Assembly: GCF_950295315.1 (NCBI RefSeq)
Contig: NC_080177.1
Span: 84,882,716 to 84,946,715, forward strand
Reading direction: 5' to 3'
Source: Erinaceus europaeus
Taxonomy: Eukaryota; Chordata; Mammalia; Eulipotyphla; Erinaceidae
DNA: 64,000 bases
Shown here: positions 41,911 through 52,950 of the stretch, one piece after another
Numbering within the stretch: the stretch's first letter is position 1
How the letters are laid out: the number at the start of each line of letters is the position of its first letter
Made by a program: the position numbers and the translations under genes
The notes under the pieces: generated by a model
What the model saw: the letters and a program-made list of their open reading frames with translations, nothing else
Databases searched by the model: none
Told to the model about the DNA's origin: nothing

Positions 41911-42520
41911 TTTCTATATCTCAGACATGGTTTTCTACATCTTTGAACCTATTTTTATTGCTTCTGACAGCATTCATCTAGTCAGTTCCCCTGTCTTCCA
42001 CTTTTCAGTGGTTCTTCGTGTTTCAGTTTTATTCTTTATTTGCACTTTCTAGACTATGTGCATGATTTTCTTTAGTTACAGAATATCTGCATTCTTTTTT
42101 GCACTATTTGTTCCATTGCTTTTAACGAAACACTTCCTAAAGCTTCCCTTTGAAAATAAATGTTTGGGGTGTAATTTTCGTGGTTACCTTTCCTGCTTCA
42201 CAAGATACAGCTTGATCAAAGGTGGGGAACCTTTCTCTGCCAAGGGCCATTCTTGATACTTATAACATCCTCTGTGGACCATACAAAATTAGCAATTGGT
42301 GTTGTAATGTGAGAGCTCCTAAAATATTGCTTTTTGATTCCTGCATGTAGTTGCCTTGGCAAGCCAGACGGGATGGCTTTGCAGGTGTGCACACACTGAA
42401 ACCTGGCATCCCCCACCCCTGCTTTAGATAACACTCCTGTGGGAGTTCTGTGCATTGAATACATTCCATTAATGACCTGGTTTAGAAAACATAAGGAGGG
42501 TTGTCACTTTTTATTTACTT
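41911..42520. other. Unique DNA
   Basis: No repeat or exon recognised. Confidence 0.3.
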
Positions 42521-42524
42521 CCTC

Positions 42525-42730
42525 ACTTATTTATTTATTATTGGATAAAGTCAGAGAGAAATTGAGAGGGGATGGGGAGATAGAGAGGGAGAGAGAGAGA
42601 GAGACACCTGTGACCGTGCTTCACCACCCATGAAGTTTTCCCCCTGCAGGTGGGGACCAGGGGCTTGAACCCAGGTCTTTGCACACTATAATGTGTGCTC
42701 TTAACCAAATGCACCACCGCTTGGCCCTGA
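42525..42730 (-). mobile_element. SINE-A
   Basis: TTATTTATTATTGGATAAAG tail side, CCCCCTGCAGGTGGGGACC, GGGGCTTGAACCCAGGTC, head GCACCACCGCTTGGCCC. Confidence 0.9.
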
Positions 42731-43155
42731 GAAGGGCTGTGGATTTCAGGCCATTGTCCTTGTCTTTGTACCTTTTCTTCCATGACTCTTGAAAACAGAG
42801 CAGTTCAGGGACGGCTTTACCCAACTGAGAAATAATTCCTTACTTTGGAATGGAAGCCCTTCAGGGTTTGGTTTGTCTTTTCATGTTATAGTAAACTGAG
42901 AGAGAGATGAATAACGAAGTGAATGCATCCGTGAGTGACATTAGTCAGTGAGTGAATTAATTAACATGTCACAGCATGATAGATTCTTTGTGTGAAGTCT
43001 TGAGAATGTTGAGAATGCTCTTTGCAGATATGTAGGTAAGGAGACTCCAATCAGGCAAGATTCCATTTTTTCCACATTCTCCCAGTCCAAATACATACTC
43101 TTAAATTCCTCACTAAAGAAAGGGTTTATTCTAGAAACACAACTATCTTCTTTTA
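42731..43155. other. Unique DNA
   Basis: No repeat recognised. Confidence 0.3.
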
Positions 43156-43159
43156 TTTC

Positions 43160-43560
43160 TATATTTTTTTTAGTGATTTAATAATGATGGACAAGATAGT
43201 GGAATAAAAAGAATACAATCCATAGAATTCTCACCACCAGTGTGCTGTATCTTGTCCCCTCCATTGGAAGCTTTCCTATGCATTTTTTTGCACTGTTCAG
43301 TTTTTTTTCTTTTTTCTTAAAAATAAAATGGAAACATTGACAAGACTATAGGATAAGAGGTATACAGTTCCACACAATTCCCACCCCCAGAGCTTCATAT
43401 CCCATCCCCTCCCTTGGAAGCATGGACCCAGGGTCTTTATGGGGTGCAGGAGGTGGAAGGTCTGGCTTCTGTAATTGCTTCCCTGCTGGATGTGGGCGTT
43501 GACAGGTCAGTCCGTACTCCCAGCCTGTTTCTATCTTCCCCTAGTATTTTTCTAAGTGTA
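43160..43560 (-). mobile_element. Two stacked tail-family 3' ends
   Basis: An old-subtype tip (43160-43290: TTTAGTGATTTAATAATGATG, CCCCTCCATTGGAAGC) is immediately followed by a younger copy (43305-43560: AAAATGGAAACATTGACAAG, CCCCTCCCTTGGAAGC, GTGGGCGTTGACAGG). The younger copy apparently landed in the older one. Confidence 0.75.
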
Positions 43561-44930
43561 TAAAGGAAGGTAAAACTCCCATCTGCCTAGTTGATCTTTG
43601 TTGTTGTTGTCTGTTTTCATGTTAAGTAACAGTAACACCTGTTCGTTCTCATGACCTCAGACTGCCCCACTTTCAGGATTAGTAGTTTTACAGCCTATCA
43701 CCACCTCACCCTTCAGTTTCAAGGCTACTGGCTTTCTTTTCACTCCTATTCACTTTGTTTATGCATTGTATTGTCAAGATGACCTCAATTTTGGTGCCAT
43801 GGGAAATTATTTCTAGTTTCAGTATTTTGACATGGGGGCATTTTTATTGATTATGTGTTTTTGCTTTTTGAAACAGTTTTGCATTTACAATGTGATGTTT
43901 CCTGGACCTCTTATCTCCTCTCCTCCATTTATTTCTGTATCCCTAGACAATAGTGGACATCGAAGTTTCATGATAGTAAACGTAGCAGTAAACTCTCTAT
44001 CCTTTTCACACACCATTCTAGATGTCAGTGTGATAAACCAGTAGATGAATTTAGATAGCCTTGGGGCATGAAGGATCTGCTGAAATCACTCAGGCTTCCA
44101 TATTTATGTTCAGTTTATTTCCTTGTCTTCTGTTGTTTCATTTTTTTACTTACTTGACAGAGCTGTAGGAGTGTAGGGGAATGAAGCATTTTAAGGTGAG
44201 CAGGTCTTTCTGATCTTCCCTAAGAAGGCAGACTCAGCAGTAGGCTTGACAAATATAAAACTCATTATTTTCACCTGTCAGAGTTAATGTTCCTGTTGTG
44301 CTTGGTAAGGAATAGTAATTAAAACTTTACACAAGTAGAGATCTTTTAAAATGATACCCCCCATAATCTCTAGTTTAAAAGGTCTCATCAGGTCATTTTT
44401 ATTTTAAATCTATAAAAACCGAGTTTGCATGCTATATCAAAGCATAATAACCGATCGACCTCACTGGGGTACAGTTTATATAGTATCTTTGAGTACTTGT
44501 TTTTCTTTAGTTGATAAATTAAACTGTTTATGAGCTTGATACTTTGGTGATGAGAGATGTAGGGTGGAAAGCGAAATTCCCTGATGATACTGCCCAGTGA
44601 AGCACAGTGTCTTTGAAGCGGATCAGCAGCAATCAGTAGCTGGTAGTGCTGATGCCTTTTTGTGGCCCCCGTGTGAGTGTGGGCTCAGCCTCTTGAATCT
44701 CTTCTAACAGACAGACTCTTGCAAAAGCGAAAGGACACCCCTGCCAAGGGTCAAACAAAAAGTCTTTAACTTCTGTCCTGGAAACTTTCATTTTCTGTCT
44801 CTGTGTGATGATGTTTGACCGCTGTGTTTGAACCGTCCTGTGGTCCTGTGGAGAAGCCAGCAGGGCAGAAAGTTGCACGGCGGATTAAGCTAAGGTGCTA
44901 GGTGTGCGCCTGACTTCTCCCCTGGAGAGG
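43561..44930. other. Repeat-poor unique DNA
   Basis: About 1.4 kb with no SINE or LTR. Short frames (43832-44044 and 44633-44878) have no recognised domain. Confidence 0.35.
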
Positions 44931-44934
44931 ACTC

Positions 44935-45060
44935 CCCCAGGAGGTGGTGCAGTGGGCAGAGCTCCAGACCTGTGAGTCCGAGTCCTTGTAGAGGACTTAC
45001 TGTTGTTGCTTCTGGTGGGGACAGGGTGTGGTGACCCCAGCAGGAGTTTGGGACTGTTAG
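44935..45060 (+). mobile_element. Possible very old SINE
   Basis: CCCCCAGGAGGTGGTGCAGT, AGACCTGTGAGTCCGAGTCC and GGTGGGGACAGGG loosely follow the SINE-A plan. Weak. Confidence 0.3.
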
Positions 45061-45141
45061 CATACAAATGACATCACCTGAGGAGGCGCTTCAGAGAAGG
45101 GGATGTAGAAAAGCAGGGACTTGGAGCACCTGGGCCTCTTT

Positions 45142-45142
45142 G

Positions 45143-45171
<29 letters not shown>
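45142..45171. repeat. (CTG)n microsatellite
   Basis: About ten CTG units. It would give poly-Ser, poly-Leu or poly-Ala frames, none with supporting context. Confidence 0.95.
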
Positions 45172-45173
<2 letters not shown>

Positions 45174-45785
45174 AGAAGCTTCTTCTGGTCAGGTATCCGC
45201 CATGGCTGCTTCTCCTGGGAACTGAGCACGTGGGACTGTAGCCGGTGAACGTTTAGACCCTCTACAGCCATGAGCAACCTTTACCAGAGCTGATGACTGT
45301 TTATCTTATGGGACTCAACTTTGATAACCATATTCAGACTTTATAGACCTAGTGTACGCTTAACCCTTGACGATAATTGCTTATTTTGCCTTTTACCTGT
45401 TTCATCCTAGTAAACCGTGTATTGATTAAACCAGTTTCCAGCTCCCGCTGTGAATCCTTCTATACGCACCACAAGCAGCCCCAACCTCCCAAACCTCATT
45501 TTAAGTTAATTTACAACAGCAGGGGTCCTGAGCAACCTTCTAAGACTTGTTACCTTAATTGCGATAATGGTGCTTCATATTCCCTTTTTCTCTACTTCTA
45601 TGTGTTTCTTCTTTTTTATCGTTCTTCCCATCCCTGTGTGTCCTGTCTGGGTTCAGTGACTCCCGAAGATACTTGACTTGAGGAAAAAGCTTTTCAATTC
45701 TTCTGAACCTTCTCTGATTATTTACATAATCAAGGGTTGAGGCTCAGGGAATGAATGTAGCAAAAAGAAAGAAAGAAAAAGAGAG
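45172..45785. other. Unique DNA
   Basis: A 99-codon frame at 45377-45676 overlaps here. It has no recognised family or flanking splice signals that I would trust. Confidence 0.3.
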
Positions 45786-45789
45786 TCAA

Positions 45790-45856
45790 GCTGGGGAAAT
45801 AGATTAATGGTCATGCAAAAAATGATTTCACGCCTGAGACACCAAAGGTGCCAGTT
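45790..45856 (+). mobile_element. SINE-C head fragment
   Basis: AGCTGGGGAAATAGATTAAT, GGTCATGCAAAAAATG and ACGCCTGAGACACC match the head. It is cut by the next SINE-A. Confidence 0.6.
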
Positions 45857-45858
45857 TG

Positions 45859-46045
45859 GGGCCAGGTGGTGTTGCTCTTGTCTAAGCGCTCACATCACAG
45901 TGCGCAAGGACCCAGGTTCAAGCCCCCAGTCCCCACTTACAGGGGGAAAGCTTTACGAGTGGTGATCAGAGCTGCAGTTGTCTCTCTCTCTGTCCCCTCT
46001 CAATTTCTCTGTCTCTATCCAACTATAAAGTAATAAAAATATTAA
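45859..46045 (+). mobile_element. SINE-A
   Basis: GGGGCCAGGTGGTGTTGCTC, B-box GGTTCAAGCCCC, GTCCCCACTTACAGGGGG, CTATCCAACTATAAAGTAA. Confidence 0.88.
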
Positions 46046-46049
46046 AAAG

Positions 46050-46389
46050 ATGAGGTCCTGCGGTAGTGCAGAGGGTTAAGCGCATGTAGGACAAAGCTCA
46101 GGACTATTGTAAGGATCCCATTTTGAGCCCCGGCTCCCCACCTGCAGGGGAGTTGCTTCACAGGCGGTGAAGCAGGCCTGCAGGTGTCTGTCTTTCTCTC
46201 CCCCTCTCTGTCTTCCCCTCCTCTCTCCATTTTTCTCTGTCCTATCCAACAACAACAGCTAAGGCAACAATAATAATAATAACAACAACAAGGGTAACAA
46301 AGGGAAAACATAGCCTCCAGGAGCAGTGGTTTTGTAGTGCAGCCACCAAACCCCAGCAATAATCCTGGAGGCAAAATAATAACAATAAC
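46050..46389 (+). mobile_element. SINE-B with the extra 3' module
   Basis: SINE-B (46052-46270) has TGCGGTAGTGCAGAGGG, TTTTGAGCCCCGGCTCC and GGCGGTGAAGCAGG. An (ATA/ACA)n tail follows, then a 60-bp block (46313-46372) bounded by the perfect inverted pair GCCTCCAGGA/TCCTGGAGGC, then another (AAC/AAT)n tail. The second tail is the insertion site of the LTR at 46396. Confidence 0.88.
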
Positions 46390-46789
46390 AACAATTGCCC
46401 CGACCAGCAGGGCAGTGAATAGGGGCTTGGAACCCAAAAAGACCTGGAATGGAAGGGACACGAGACACGAAGAATGACAGCAAGACAGGTTTCTGATCAA
46501 GCTGCAAAATTTTATTGTGTTCACAGGCATTATAAGGCTTTGGGGAAGGAGAGGGAATGCTGGAGGAGGAGGGAGGGGGAGCAAACTTCAAAGCGGAATG
46601 TTCCTTGCAACAAATGGCGGAAACCAAACTGTGTGTTGACTCACTTGTGTTGACTCACTTGATTACTGATAAATGGTTTACCTAAGGGCAAATGGCTTGC
46701 CCAGGGGGGAATTAACACTTGTCTTGAGGGGTTCCATAGTCTTAAAGCTTATCATCTATCAAGCAGAGAAATGGCTCCTGGCAAACAAT
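46390..46789 (-). mobile_element. Solo ERV LTR (TGCCAGG family)
   Basis: The LTR spans 46396-46783 (388 bp) with ends TGCCCCGACC...GGCTCCTGGCA in plus reading and a perfect 6-bp TSD, AACAAT (46390-46395 and 46784-46789). It lies in the AAC/AAT tail of a SINE-B, so it is younger than that SINE. The minus strand carries CACAATAAAA (poly(A) signal). Confidence 0.9.
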
Positions 46790-46832
46790 AATAATACAAA
46801 ATAAGTAAATGTATTAAAAACAAAACAGACAA

Positions 46833-46925
46833 CCCCCTTTCTCCCCAAAATGGTCCTAGGTTTAGTCCCTGGTACTACCATGAATCGGAGCTGAGCTATG
46901 CTCTGGTAAAACAAATAGACAAACA
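46833..46925 (+). mobile_element. SINE-C 3' part
   Basis: TAGGTTTAGTCCCTGGTACT, ACCATGAATCGGAGCTGAG, CTATGCTCTGGTAAAACAAA. The head is missing. Confidence 0.7.
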
Positions 46926-47070
46926 GAAAATGACAACAACATCAAGAGAGTCATTTATGAGTAGTTTTGATACAAGAGATACTGAAATCATTAACTGAAC
47001 TTTTATTAGGTTCTTGTACTCTACCGCTATGCCAATATCATTTTAATGGATGTTACTTTTTAAAAAAAAA

Positions 47071-47343
47071 AATATTTATTTTCCCCTTTTGTTGCCCTTG
47101 TTTTTTATTGTAGTTATTGTTGTTATTGATGTCATAGTTGTTAGATGGGACAGAGAGAAATGGAGAGAGGAAGGGAAGACAGAGTTGGCGAGAGAAAGAC
47201 AGACACCTGCAGACCTGCTTCACCGCCTGTGAAGCGACTCCCCTGCAGGTGGGGAGCTGGGGGCTCGAACTAGGATCCTAAGCTGGTCCTTGTGCTTTGT
47301 ACCCATGTGCACTTAACCCGCTGCACTACTGCCCAACTCCCTG
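47071..47343 (-). mobile_element. SINE-B
   Basis: TATTTATTTTCCCCTTTTG tail side, GGACAGAGAGAAATGG, CCCTGCAGGTGGGGAGC, GGGGGCTCGAACTAGG, head CACTACTGCCCAACTCCC. The following GGATGTTACTTTTAAGACA repeats the GGATGTTACTTTTTAA before it, a TSD of about 15 bp. Confidence 0.92.
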
Positions 47344-47624
47344 GATGTTACTTTTAAGACATTTTGATATGTACTGTCTCTTCTGGCAACTTAATATTTT
47401 TTAAAATGTATAATGACCTTTTTTTTCTTTTCTCTTTGTTCCTAAAGAAAGTTTTTTTTTTTTGTATTTTCCTGGCATTCTATACAGCAAAGGAGAAGGC
47501 ATACCACAAGCTAGATGAATAGCACTCAGTACATTTGTAACCTATTTCTGTTGCAGAATCCCTAATGTAGATCATTGGCCCCTTGTGTGTCCAGGTCTAC
47601 CTGGCGAGAATACCATGGATGAAT

Positions 47625-47838
47625 ATTACTTTTAAATATTTTCTTCCTTTATTTTGGATAGAGACAGAAGGAAATTAGAAGGAAAGGGGAGATAAAGAGG
47701 GAGAGAACAAGTGACATCTGCAGTATTGTTTCACCATTCAGAAACCTCTGCTCTGCAGGTGGGGAACAGGTGTGAGGCTGGGTTCCTTGAGCCATGGAAT
47801 GTGTGCACTCAGCCAAGAGCAGCAGCCCCAGCCCTGAG
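47625..47838 (-). mobile_element. SINE-A, diverged
   Basis: GGATAGAGACAGAAGGAAAT, GCTCTGCAGGTGGGGAAC, AGCAGCAGCCCCAGCCC head. Confidence 0.7.
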
Positions 47839-47940
47839 AACCCATCAGTCCTTCACGGGACACACAGCTAGGCAAAGGGAACTCCTCATCCCTGGGGGGG
47901 CGTACCAGCAACTTGGTGTCATGGAGCTTGTTTTGTACAC

Positions 47941-48157
47941 GTGTGAGCATTCCCGCAATTGCGGTAACGAGGCATGCATGACATCTTCAGTGTGAGCATT
48001 CCCGCAATCACGGTAACGAGGCACGGTTGACACGAGTGTTCAGTGTGAGCATTCCCACAGTCACAGTAACGAGGCACACATGACATAAGTCTTCAGTGTG
48101 AGCATTCCCACAATCACAGTAACGAGGCACGCGTGACATAAGTCTTCAGTGTGAGGG
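47941..48157. repeat. 49/53-bp minisatellite, about four copies
   Basis: Unit start GTGTGAGCATTCCC occurs at 47941, 47990, 48043 and 48096, with a final partial start at 48149. Spacing is therefore 49, 53, 53, 53. Each unit contains GTAACGAGGCA and a GACAT/CTTCA end. Copies differ at CpG-type positions, so it is older than the 38-bp array. Confidence 0.93.
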
Positions 48158-48159
48158 CG

Positions 48160-49195
48160 ATGCAGGACCTGGTCCGTTGATCCCTATAAGCATCTAGAAG
48201 ACTAAATGGGCCAACAGGTGGAAAAAAGTCAATTAATTTTACACTAATTTGACAAATAAGAGGTAGAGTCTTTCCATTTGTTTCCCTAGACATTGTTGAC
48301 TTTTAGAGGTTTTGAATTAAATTTAAAATCGTGTTTAGTCTAAAACTTTTTCAGAAATTAGGAACATGACCAAGAGTCTAAACGGCGTGTTCTGTGGTTG
48401 CTGGGAAAAGCACTTCTTACTATGCACATTTACCTGTTTCCCAAGGTTGGCGTGTACACAGGCAGTTGTCTGCCTCCAGGCTTTAGTCCTTCTTCCTTAT
48501 TGTCATATGTCAGGACCTGCCAGCAGCATCAAGGAACCTCAGCAAGGAAACCGTGAGCTCTTAGTCTTTCTCAGTGCATAGACCAGCGCCAGGAAATGGC
48601 AGGTCAGTTGGACTCCTGAGGACAAGCTTTGAATGAGATGATGCCCACAGGTTACTCTTGGCTTCCTTGGAATTCTTTGTGAAAAAAATCTCTCTAATTT
48701 GACTTAATGTTTAAATCTATGAATATATTCACTCTGACTTTAAACTGTCTCACAATTTTCACCAACATTTTTTCCTACTTACTGTTAAATGTCCATCTTT
48801 ATCATTTTTGGAGTCTTTTACTAGGTGCTTTATCATTCTCCAAGTATGGGTAACTTTACAAATCTCAGTGTTTATAAATTTGGGAAATAATCACTTGATC
48901 ATTAAATCTTGAAGTGTTGCAACAGATAAAAATAGATGAGGTTTGTATAGAGATTTATATCAGATTCAGTAGGCATTTTACCCTTGTGTGTGAGTGAATT
49001 CCTTTTAAGCCTCAGTTCCAAAATAGGCTTCTGATACCTTATGATAAATACTATATAGACAGTATACGTAATCCTTAAAAAAGGAAAAGCAGCTCTGAGA
49101 TGAATAGGAAGGGCCATTCTCAACAAGAACCAGAGCCACCTGAGGTCACTGGTAAAGTCACTCTTGCTGCTAACTACAGTCTAGCCCCGTGTGTG
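48160..49195. other. Repeat-poor unique DNA
   Basis: About 1 kb AT-rich, no SINE or LTR. Short frames only. Confidence 0.35.
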
Positions 49196-49199
49196 TCAA

Positions 49200-49650
49200 C
49201 TACCCTTTTATTTTATTTTATTTTATTTTATTTTTTTAACCCAGTTTATTTTTATTTTTATTTATTTATTTATGAAAGGAGACATTAACAAAACTGTAGG
49301 ATAGGAGGGGTACAACTCCACATAATTCCTACCATCCAGTCTCCATATCCCCACCCCTCCCCCTGATAGCTTTCCTATTCTCTATCCCTCTGGGAGCATG
49401 GACCCAGGGTCATTGTGGGATGCAGAAGGTGGAAGGTCTGGCTTCTGTCATTGCTTCCCCGCTGAACATGGTGTTGACACCATGACAACATGGTGTTGAC
49501 AGGTGGATCCATACTCCCAGCCTGTCTCTCTCTTTCCCTAGTGGGGCAGGGCTCTGGGGAAGTGGAGCTCCAGGACACATTGGTGGGGTCGTCAGTCCGG
49601 GGAAGTCTGGTCGGCATCATGCTGGCACCCAGAACCTGGTGGCTGCTGAA
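49200..49650 (-). mobile_element. Tail-family 3' end with a local duplication
   Basis: (TTTTA)n at 49205-49235, then GGATAGGAGGGGTACAAC, CCCTCTGGGAGCATGGACCC, GGCATCATGCTGGC. An ACATGGTGTTGACACCATGA stretch at 49468-49499 duplicates the CATGGTGTTGACA phrase and makes a small hairpin not seen in other copies. Confidence 0.88.
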
Positions 49651-49924
49651 GGCCAGGATCCAATGCTTTGTAGCAGTTGTCCTCAGAGCTCAAGCCAGCA
49701 GCTGCTTCTTGGCTCCACCCCCAACTCCCCTTTTATACCCCTGGCTGTCCAGGCTGTGTGATACCCTTGGGTTATAGACTAAAGAAACACGTATGGCAGT
49801 GTGGCTTGGCTTGGGTTCTAAAGACAAAGCTTGACAATGCTCTATCAAGAGTCCAAACCCAGAGCAGTGACAGTGCAAGAGAAGGAACTGAGACAGAGGA
49901 GACGGCAGAGAAATACGGGGACTT

Positions 49925-50033
49925 GCTGCTGGCACAGCCTTTGAGCATACACCTCACCAAGTGCAAGGGCCAGGGTGTGAGCCCTGCACCCACCCGCTAG
50001 GGTCACTCTGCAGGCAGTGAGGCAGGTCTCTCT
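49925..50033 (+). mobile_element. SINE-A, diverged
   Basis: GCTGCTGGCACAGCCTTTG, AAGTGCAAGGGCCAGG, GTGTGAGCCCTGCACCC, GCAGTGAGGCAGGTC. Confidence 0.6.
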
Positions 50034-50084
50034 CTAGCTCTGCCCCTTCATTTCCGCCCCCCCCTTAATGTCTTTCTTTAAATA

Positions 50085-50098
50085 TTTTTATTTATTTA

Positions 50099-50165
<67 letters not shown>

Positions 50166-50325
50166 TGAGAGAAAGGGAGATAGAGAGGGAAACAAAGAGA
50201 TGCCTGCAACCCTGCTTCACCACTTGTGAATCTTTCCCCCCTGCAGGTGGGGACCAGGGACTCAAACCCAGTTCTTTGAGCACTGTAATGTGTGTGTTTA
50301 ACCAGGTATACCACTGCCTTCCCCC
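50085..50325 (-). mobile_element. SINE-A with (TA)n(GA)n expansion
   Basis: Tail side ATTTTTATTTATTTACTTAT expands into (TA)n 50101-50134 and (GA)n 50135-50161. The body is GAAATTGAGAGAAAGGG, CCCTGCAGGTGGGGACC, and the head ATACCACTGCCTTCCCC. Confidence 0.9.
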
Positions 50326-50385
50326 CACCCCTTCAGTTTTTTTTGTCCTATCAAATCAAGTAGAGTGTGTGTGTGTTTGTGCGTG

Positions 50386-50958
50386 TGCCGCGGACCACCA
50401 CAGTGGATGAGTAGCAGGAGGGTCAGGGGTCTCGAAGGTGACCTCCCCGGTGGGTCAGGAGTCGGTGAGGGAGAACAGATAGACACCACACTCTATTGGA
50501 GGGTGAATCTGGACTCGTTTTAATAGTGAAACTGCTTTAGCTTTTATACTTTTTTCAGGTTACATTCAGGTTGCCTAAACAACCAGCTCATAAGGAAGTA
50601 GCAACAAGCATCATAGTCTTGTGGCTTTGGCAGGCTACATGTTACTCCCCTATCTCTGTAAAGAATGGTACAATGCTTAGTATCGCCCTTTTCTCAGGGG
50701 AGGTCATACCCAGAATTGTTTTTGACTTTTGCGGAGGGCTCTTTCTATCATTAATCTTCTATGGGGGGCAAACGAATCTTTGCCTAGTCATGCACCACTG
50801 CTCATCTAGGTCTGGTACAGTTTAACTATTAATCTTTCTTTGTTTCGATACGTCAACTTGTACCTGGGAGGCCTCAATCTCTGCATTCTTTCTTTGAGGG
50901 GCAGGTCATAACATGACTTCTTTTGTCCGTCTATGCTGACCCACCTTCCCCACTTTCA
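50386..50958 (-). mobile_element. Probable ERV LTR, minus orientation
   Basis: On the minus strand it starts TGAAAGTGGGGAAGG, has AAGTATAAAAGCTAAAGC (TATA-like) followed by GTTTCACTATTAAAACG, then a GC-rich downstream part (CCACCGGGGAGGTCACC), and ends GGTCCGCGGCA. The order TATA, start region, GC-rich U5 and CA end is LTR-like. No clear TSD or polypurine tract was found. Limits are therefore provisional. Confidence 0.55.
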
Positions 50959-51201
50959 TAATGTAACTTTCAAATATGCCCCTGTGTAAGGGAGAGGGGC
51001 TGCTTCTGACTCTCCATTCCCACCAGGCACTGCCAAAGCGCTGTTAATCAATTGTGACAGTATAATTATTTGTAACAATAACGGGGGGAGAATGCATCGT
51101 CGACCCATTCTCCTTCCTGCCCAGCTTCCTTGAAGTCTGAATGCAGGTCCAGAGGAGATGACCCTGTCAGGATCCCTGGCATTCGTGTTGGGGCTCCGCG
51201 C

Positions 51202-51246
<45 letters not shown>

Positions 51247-52020
51247 GACTGCCTGGAGGGCTGGGTTGATTGTGCTAGAACCAAGTTCCAATGATAACCC
51301 TTGTGACAATAAATGAATAAACAACCAAACAAATATAAAAATGAAAGTTGATAAATGTTGGAATGCTATTAAGGTGACTAGAGCTTCAAGCAGGCAGCTG
51401 TCTCTGGAGCAGCTATGTGGAACCGGACAGCCATGGCCCTCACAATAACCCTTTGTGAAGAGTGATGCAGAGAGACCTTCATCTGACTCCACCACCCCCT
51501 TTTTTCTCTTATTGTTCAAAAAAAATGCCCAAAGGGCACTTAACCCCTCAACTTTTAGGGTGTGCTGGCTGCACCTCCTGGAATTCAAAGCCACAACTCT
51601 CAGCATGGCACTGTGAGTCTGGAATTGGCGAGACCAGTTAGAGTTCCTGTGGGCGCCATCATCAGCTCAGGCTTTGTGGAAGGAAGGAAATTGGTGCTGT
51701 ATGTGGGTTCTGCCCTCGCTGTGGGAAATCCTGAGGCATCCAAAACCCTTAAGAGCTGAGTCCATACCCACGGTAGTTATAGTGCTCTGAGTGCCTGAGA
51801 GATTGCAGACAGTGGAGTGAAGCGAAGCAAGAGAAAGGAACTGAATGTGATAGGATCCACCCAGTGAGCACTTAGCTCATCTTTCAGACCTGTGATAGTC
51901 AGATCTAGGGTGATACAACTAGAAAATAAGAACAGATAGCTCCTCTCTTAAGGAAAGAGAAAACCAAGTTACAGTTCGTGCTAAGGTCACAGTTAGAGCT
52001 CAGCATTACTTTTCCATTGC
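50959..52020. other. Unique DNA around a (GT)n run
   Basis: Contains GCGCGC(GT)n at 51196-51241. A 216-codon minus-strand frame (50956-51606) runs through this microsatellite as poly-His-Thr and has no recognised domain. I do not call it a gene. Confidence 0.4.
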
Positions 52021-52685
52021 TAATTCTGGAATTCTCTCTCTCTCTCCCTCTCTCCCTCCCTCTCTCTCTCCTCATATACTTTCCCCCTTCATAACAACAG
52101 GGGAAACAAACATACCAGAAGCCATGGAAACAGCTAAGCTAGGTGCTGAAGACGTAAGAGATCCCAAGAAGCCCCACAAGACACTTATTTTTCAAGAAGC
52201 ATTTTTTTTATAGTTAGATGACTTTGACATTAAAGCGTTGGCCAGATAAGGTGTTGGGTTACCCAGATTTGTCTGAACGAGTTTCACTTTGCAGCCCAAT
52301 TGCTTGTAGTGACAACAGATTTTACTGGGCAAAGCCACCACTACAACAGTAAGTACAGACGACTCAGTTAGCAATGGCGCCCAGAAAGAGAGGTGGGAGC
52401 AACTGCTTGTGGGTGGGGAAAGGGAGGCAAGGAGACAGCAAGTGCTCTTTGTATTCCACTGGCAGGGAGGGTGAGGCTACTTCTGCGGAGGGTCCTGGAA
52501 GCCTCTCAGGGAGGGAGACTTGGGTGGAGTGAGGCAAACGTGATAAGCACTACACTACAGAGACAGGCAAGAGACGGGTGGAGTACGGGAAATATGCCAA
52601 TTTTAGTTGCGTCGGATGCCACTATTACACGTAAAGTCTGAGTTGTGTTATTTGAAACAATTGTGAATTTATTTGAGGTATCTTC
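52021..52685. other. Unique DNA with a (CT)n run
   Basis: CT-rich tract at 52034-52070. No exon recognised. Confidence 0.35.
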
Positions 52686-52699
52686 TTATAATCAGGTGC

Positions 52700-52950
52700 T
52701 AACTTTATTTTTACTAGTGATGTAATAATGATTAAGAAGTTTGTAAGATAACCAAGGTACAATTACATATGGTTCCCTTCCTTTGGAAGCTTCCCTATTC
52801 TTTATCCCTCTGGGAGCATGGACCCAGGATCATTATGGGGAGCAGAAGGTGGGAGTTCTGGCTTCTGTCATTGCTTCTCTACTGAACATGGGTGTTGGCA
52901 GGTGGATCCACACCCCCAGCCTGTTTCAATCTTTCCCTAGTGGGGTAATC
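52700..52950 (-). mobile_element. Tail-family 3' end, old subtype
   Basis: TTTTACTAGTGATGTAATAA, GGAAGCTTCCCTATTC, CATTATGGGGAGCAGAAGG, CAGGTGGATCC, CCCCAGCCTG. Confidence 0.82.

Noticed and set aside
45142..45171. CTG run as a coding poly-residue tract
   Set aside because: Surrounding frames are short, lack splice context and have no recognised family.
50386..50958. A TSD for the probable LTR
   Set aside because: The flanks (GTGCGTG side and TAATGTAAC side) do not match, so insertion boundaries could not be proven.
50956..51606. 216-codon minus-strand ORF
   Set aside because: It runs through a (GT)n microsatellite as a poly-His-Thr stretch, shows no domain and abuts a probable LTR. Treated as a chance frame.
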